Source: Oscillospiraceae bacterium | Lineage (GTDB): Bacteria; Bacillota_A; Clostridia; Oscillospirales; Oscillospiraceae | Direction of reading: 5' to 3' | Assembly (NCBI GenBank): GCA_016302005.1 | Contig: JAEDOK010000102.1 | Coordinates: 1 to 5,883 of the forward strand | Length of the DNA: 5,883 nt | Shown: positions 4,191 through 5,883 of the stretch, in pieces | Position numbering within the stretch: the stretch's first letter is position 1 | Layout: each line of letters opens with the position of its first letter | Translations under genes and position numbers: made by a program | Notes under the pieces: model-generated | Databases searched by the model: none | The model's input: only the letters and a program-made list of their open reading frames with translations | Told to the model about the DNA's origin: nothing

Positions 4191-5883
4191 CCGAAAAACC
4201 TTCCTGAAGCAATTCTACCATAAAAACCACAGCCGCTTTTTTCTCGCGCTGACATCGACGATCCTGAACGTACTGGTAAATCTGGTGCTCTCCTGGCTGA
4301 TGCAGCAGCTCATTGATGTGATCTCTCAGAAAACGACTGCGACGCTGCCGGAGCTGGTCGTTAACATGGTGCTTGTGCTGCTGGGCATCGTGCTGTGCTG
4401 CATGATGGCATATTATTCCAAACCGCGCTTTTACTCCCGCGCAATGCAGCAGTACAAGGAGCATGTATTCCACGAGCTGACAAAGAAGAGCATTTCCGCC
4501 TTCACAGGCGAGCAGACCTCGACCTACATCTCCGCCCTGTCGAATGATGCCGCCTCCATCGAGAAAAACTACTTGGAGGGATTGTTCCCACTGCTGCAGA
4601 ACATTCTGTTTTTCCTCGGTGCGTTTGCCATGATGCTCTGGTACAGCCCGCTGCTGACACTTGCGGCGTTCGTTCTGTCGTTCCTGCCCGTGCTCGTATC
4701 ACTACTGACGGGCAACCGCCTCGCCGCCGTGGAAAAGACGGTCTCCGACCGTAACGAGAGCTTCACCGCCACCCTCAGAGACAGTCTGAACGGTTTTTCC
4801 GTAATAAAGAGCTTCAAAGCCGAGCAGGCGATCTTCCGTCTGTTTGCGCGGAGCAATAAAGCCGTCGAGGACACGAAGCAGCACCGCCGGAAGCTGACCA
4901 CCATCATCAGCAGTCTCGGAACGGTTGCAGGCGCGACGGCGCAGATGGGTGTGTTCCTGTTGGGCGCGTATCTTGCCACCCGCGGAAGCGGCGTGACCGC
5001 CGGCGTTGTGATTGTCTTCGTCCAACTCATGAATTTCGTCATTCAGCCGATCTCGCAGGTGCCGGAGCTTTGGGCGAACCGAAAGACCGCCCTTGCGCTG
5101 ATCGATAAGCTCGCCGCCGCGCTGCAAAGCAGCCGCCGCGAGGAAGGCATCGAGATCCCGTGCAGTCTTGCCGACGGGATCGAGCTGCACGACTTGACCT
5201 TCTCCTACGAACCGGGCAAGGAGATCCTGCACGGCGTCAGCGCCCGCTTCGAAGCCGGCAAAAGCTACGCCATCGTCGGCGGCTCCGGCAGCGGTAAATC
5301 GACTCTGCTCAATCTCCTTATGGCAAGCCGCAGCAACTACGGCGGCGACATCCGCTACGACGTCAGGGAGCTGCGCGGTATCCGCTCGGAATCCCTTTAC
5401 GACCTTGTCTCCATCGTGCAGCAAAACGTTTTCATCTTTAACAGCTCCGTCCGGGATAATATCACGATGTTCCGCGACTTTGACAAGGCGGAGGTGGATG
5501 AAGCGATCCGCCTTTCCGGTCTGAGCGCCTTGATCGCCGCACGCGGGGAGGATTACCTCTGCGGTGAAAACGGCAGCGGTCTGTCCGGCGGCGAAAAGCA
5601 GCGCATCTCCATTGCCAGAAGCCTCCTGCGGAAAACCCCGGTCCTTCTGATGGACGAAGCGACCGCCGCTTTGGACGCAGAGACCGCCTATTACATCACA
5701 AGCTCCATTTTAAACCTCGACGGTCTGACACGCATCGTCGTGACCCACTCGCTGGATGAAACGCTTTTAAAGCGCTATGATCGCATTTTCACGCTGAAGA
5801 ACGGAAGTATCATCGAAAGCAGCACCTTCGACGAGCTAATGGCAAAAAAGGAATACTTCTATTCCCTCTTCACCGTCTCGCAG
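4171..5883 (+). CDS. ABCB-type ABC exporter half-transporter, 3' end cut by the window
   Basis: The frame stays open for 571 codons to the window edge. Single-chain exporters of this type are usually about 570-600 residues, so probably little is missing. The N-terminal membrane domain (about 1-300) has six hydrophobic segments, near 25-50, 60-82, 137-158, 161-180, 243-268 and 275-295. The ATPase domain (about 335 on) has all the catalytic motifs: A-loop Tyr346, Walker A GGSGSGKST (370-378), Q-loop Gln418, signature LSGGEKQR (471-478), Walker B VLLMDEAT (491-498) with catalytic Glu496, D-loop ALD (500-502) and His526. It should therefore be an active ATPase that exports a drug, lipid or peptide as a dimer; the substrate is unknown. 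There is no N-terminal C39 peptidase domain. It is co-transcribed with the XRE-TPR regulator. A partner half-transporter may follow outside the window. Confidence 0.92.
   Translation, partial: MKQTKPDRKTFLKQFYHKNHSRFFLALTSTILNVLVNLVLSWLMQQLIDVISQKTTATLPELVVNMVLVLLGIVLCCMMAYYSKPRFYSRAMQQYKEHVFHELTKKSISAFTGEQTSTYISALSNDAASIEKNYLEGLFPLLQNILFFLGAFAMMLWYSPLLTLAAFVLSFLPVLVSLLTGNRLAAVEKTVSDRNESFTATLRDSLNGFSVIKSFKAEQAIFRLFARSNKAVEDTKQHRRKLTTIISSLGTVAGATAQMGVFLLGAYLATRGSGVTAGVVIVFVQLMNFVIQPISQVPELWANRKTALALIDKLAAALQSSRREEGIEIPCSLADGIELHDLTFSYEPGKEILHGVSARFEAGKSYAIVGGSGSGKSTLLNLLMASRSNYGGDIRYDVRELRGIRSESLYDLVSIVQQNVFIFNSSVRDNITMFRDFDKAEVDEAIRLSGLSALIAARGEDYLCGENGSGLSGGEKQRISIARSLLRKTPVLLMDEATAALDAETAYYITSSILNLDGLTRIVVTHSLDETLLKRYDRIFTLKNGSIIESSTFDELMAKKEYFYSLFTVSQ

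Noticed and set aside
4702..5424. 240-codon minus-strand open frame opposite the ABC exporter
   Set aside because: The plus strand encodes every ABC motif without a break across this interval; the antisense product is low-complexity Ala/Asp/Val-rich sequence.

Overview
The window looks like a chromosomal segment from a GC-rich member of the Bacillota. By eye the GC content is in the mid-to-upper 50s percent. Strong AAGGAG-type ribosome binding sites, sigma-A-like promoters and the protein families present all fit this. A Negativicutes or Oscillospiraceae/Clostridia-type host is plausible, but nothing here fixes the genus.

Layout, left to right. Positions 1-193 are non-coding and hold repeat-like GC-rich hairpin sequence (modules A and B). 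A strong intrinsic terminator (194-232) closes a three-gene minus-strand operon. In transcription order the operon is a small SpoVT/AbrB-type DNA-binding protein (2712-2467), a PLP-dependent methionine gamma-lyase/'aluminium resistance' family protein (2470-1175) and a ten-helix EamA/DMT-family transporter (1156-236). The first two genes overlap by ATGA, and the third follows an 18-nt gap with its own ribosome binding site. A near-perfect promoter (TTGACA-17-TACAAT) lies just upstream, so the whole transcription unit, from promoter to terminator, is visible.

The divergent intergenic region (about 2780-3122) carries a second copy of both repeat modules, then the promoter zone of a plus-strand operon. 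That zone has two candidate sigma-A promoters and an interrupted 21-bp dyad over the upstream -35 box. The plus-strand operon encodes an XRE-type HTH regulator with a long TPR-like helical C-terminal domain (3123-4190). Overlapping it by 20 nt is an ABCB-type half-transporter with fused membrane and ATPase domains (4171 to beyond the window end).

How the genes may work together (inference): the minus operon links a PLP enzyme of sulfur-amino-acid lyase type to a small-metabolite permease under an AbrB-like regulator. The plus operon is a regulator-exporter pair in which the TPR domain could sense a ligand or peptide and control export. No clearly new multi-gene defence or mobile system was found. 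The most notable items are the paired repeat modules flanking the minus operon, the AbrB/PLP-lyase/DMT operon, and the operator-like dyad.
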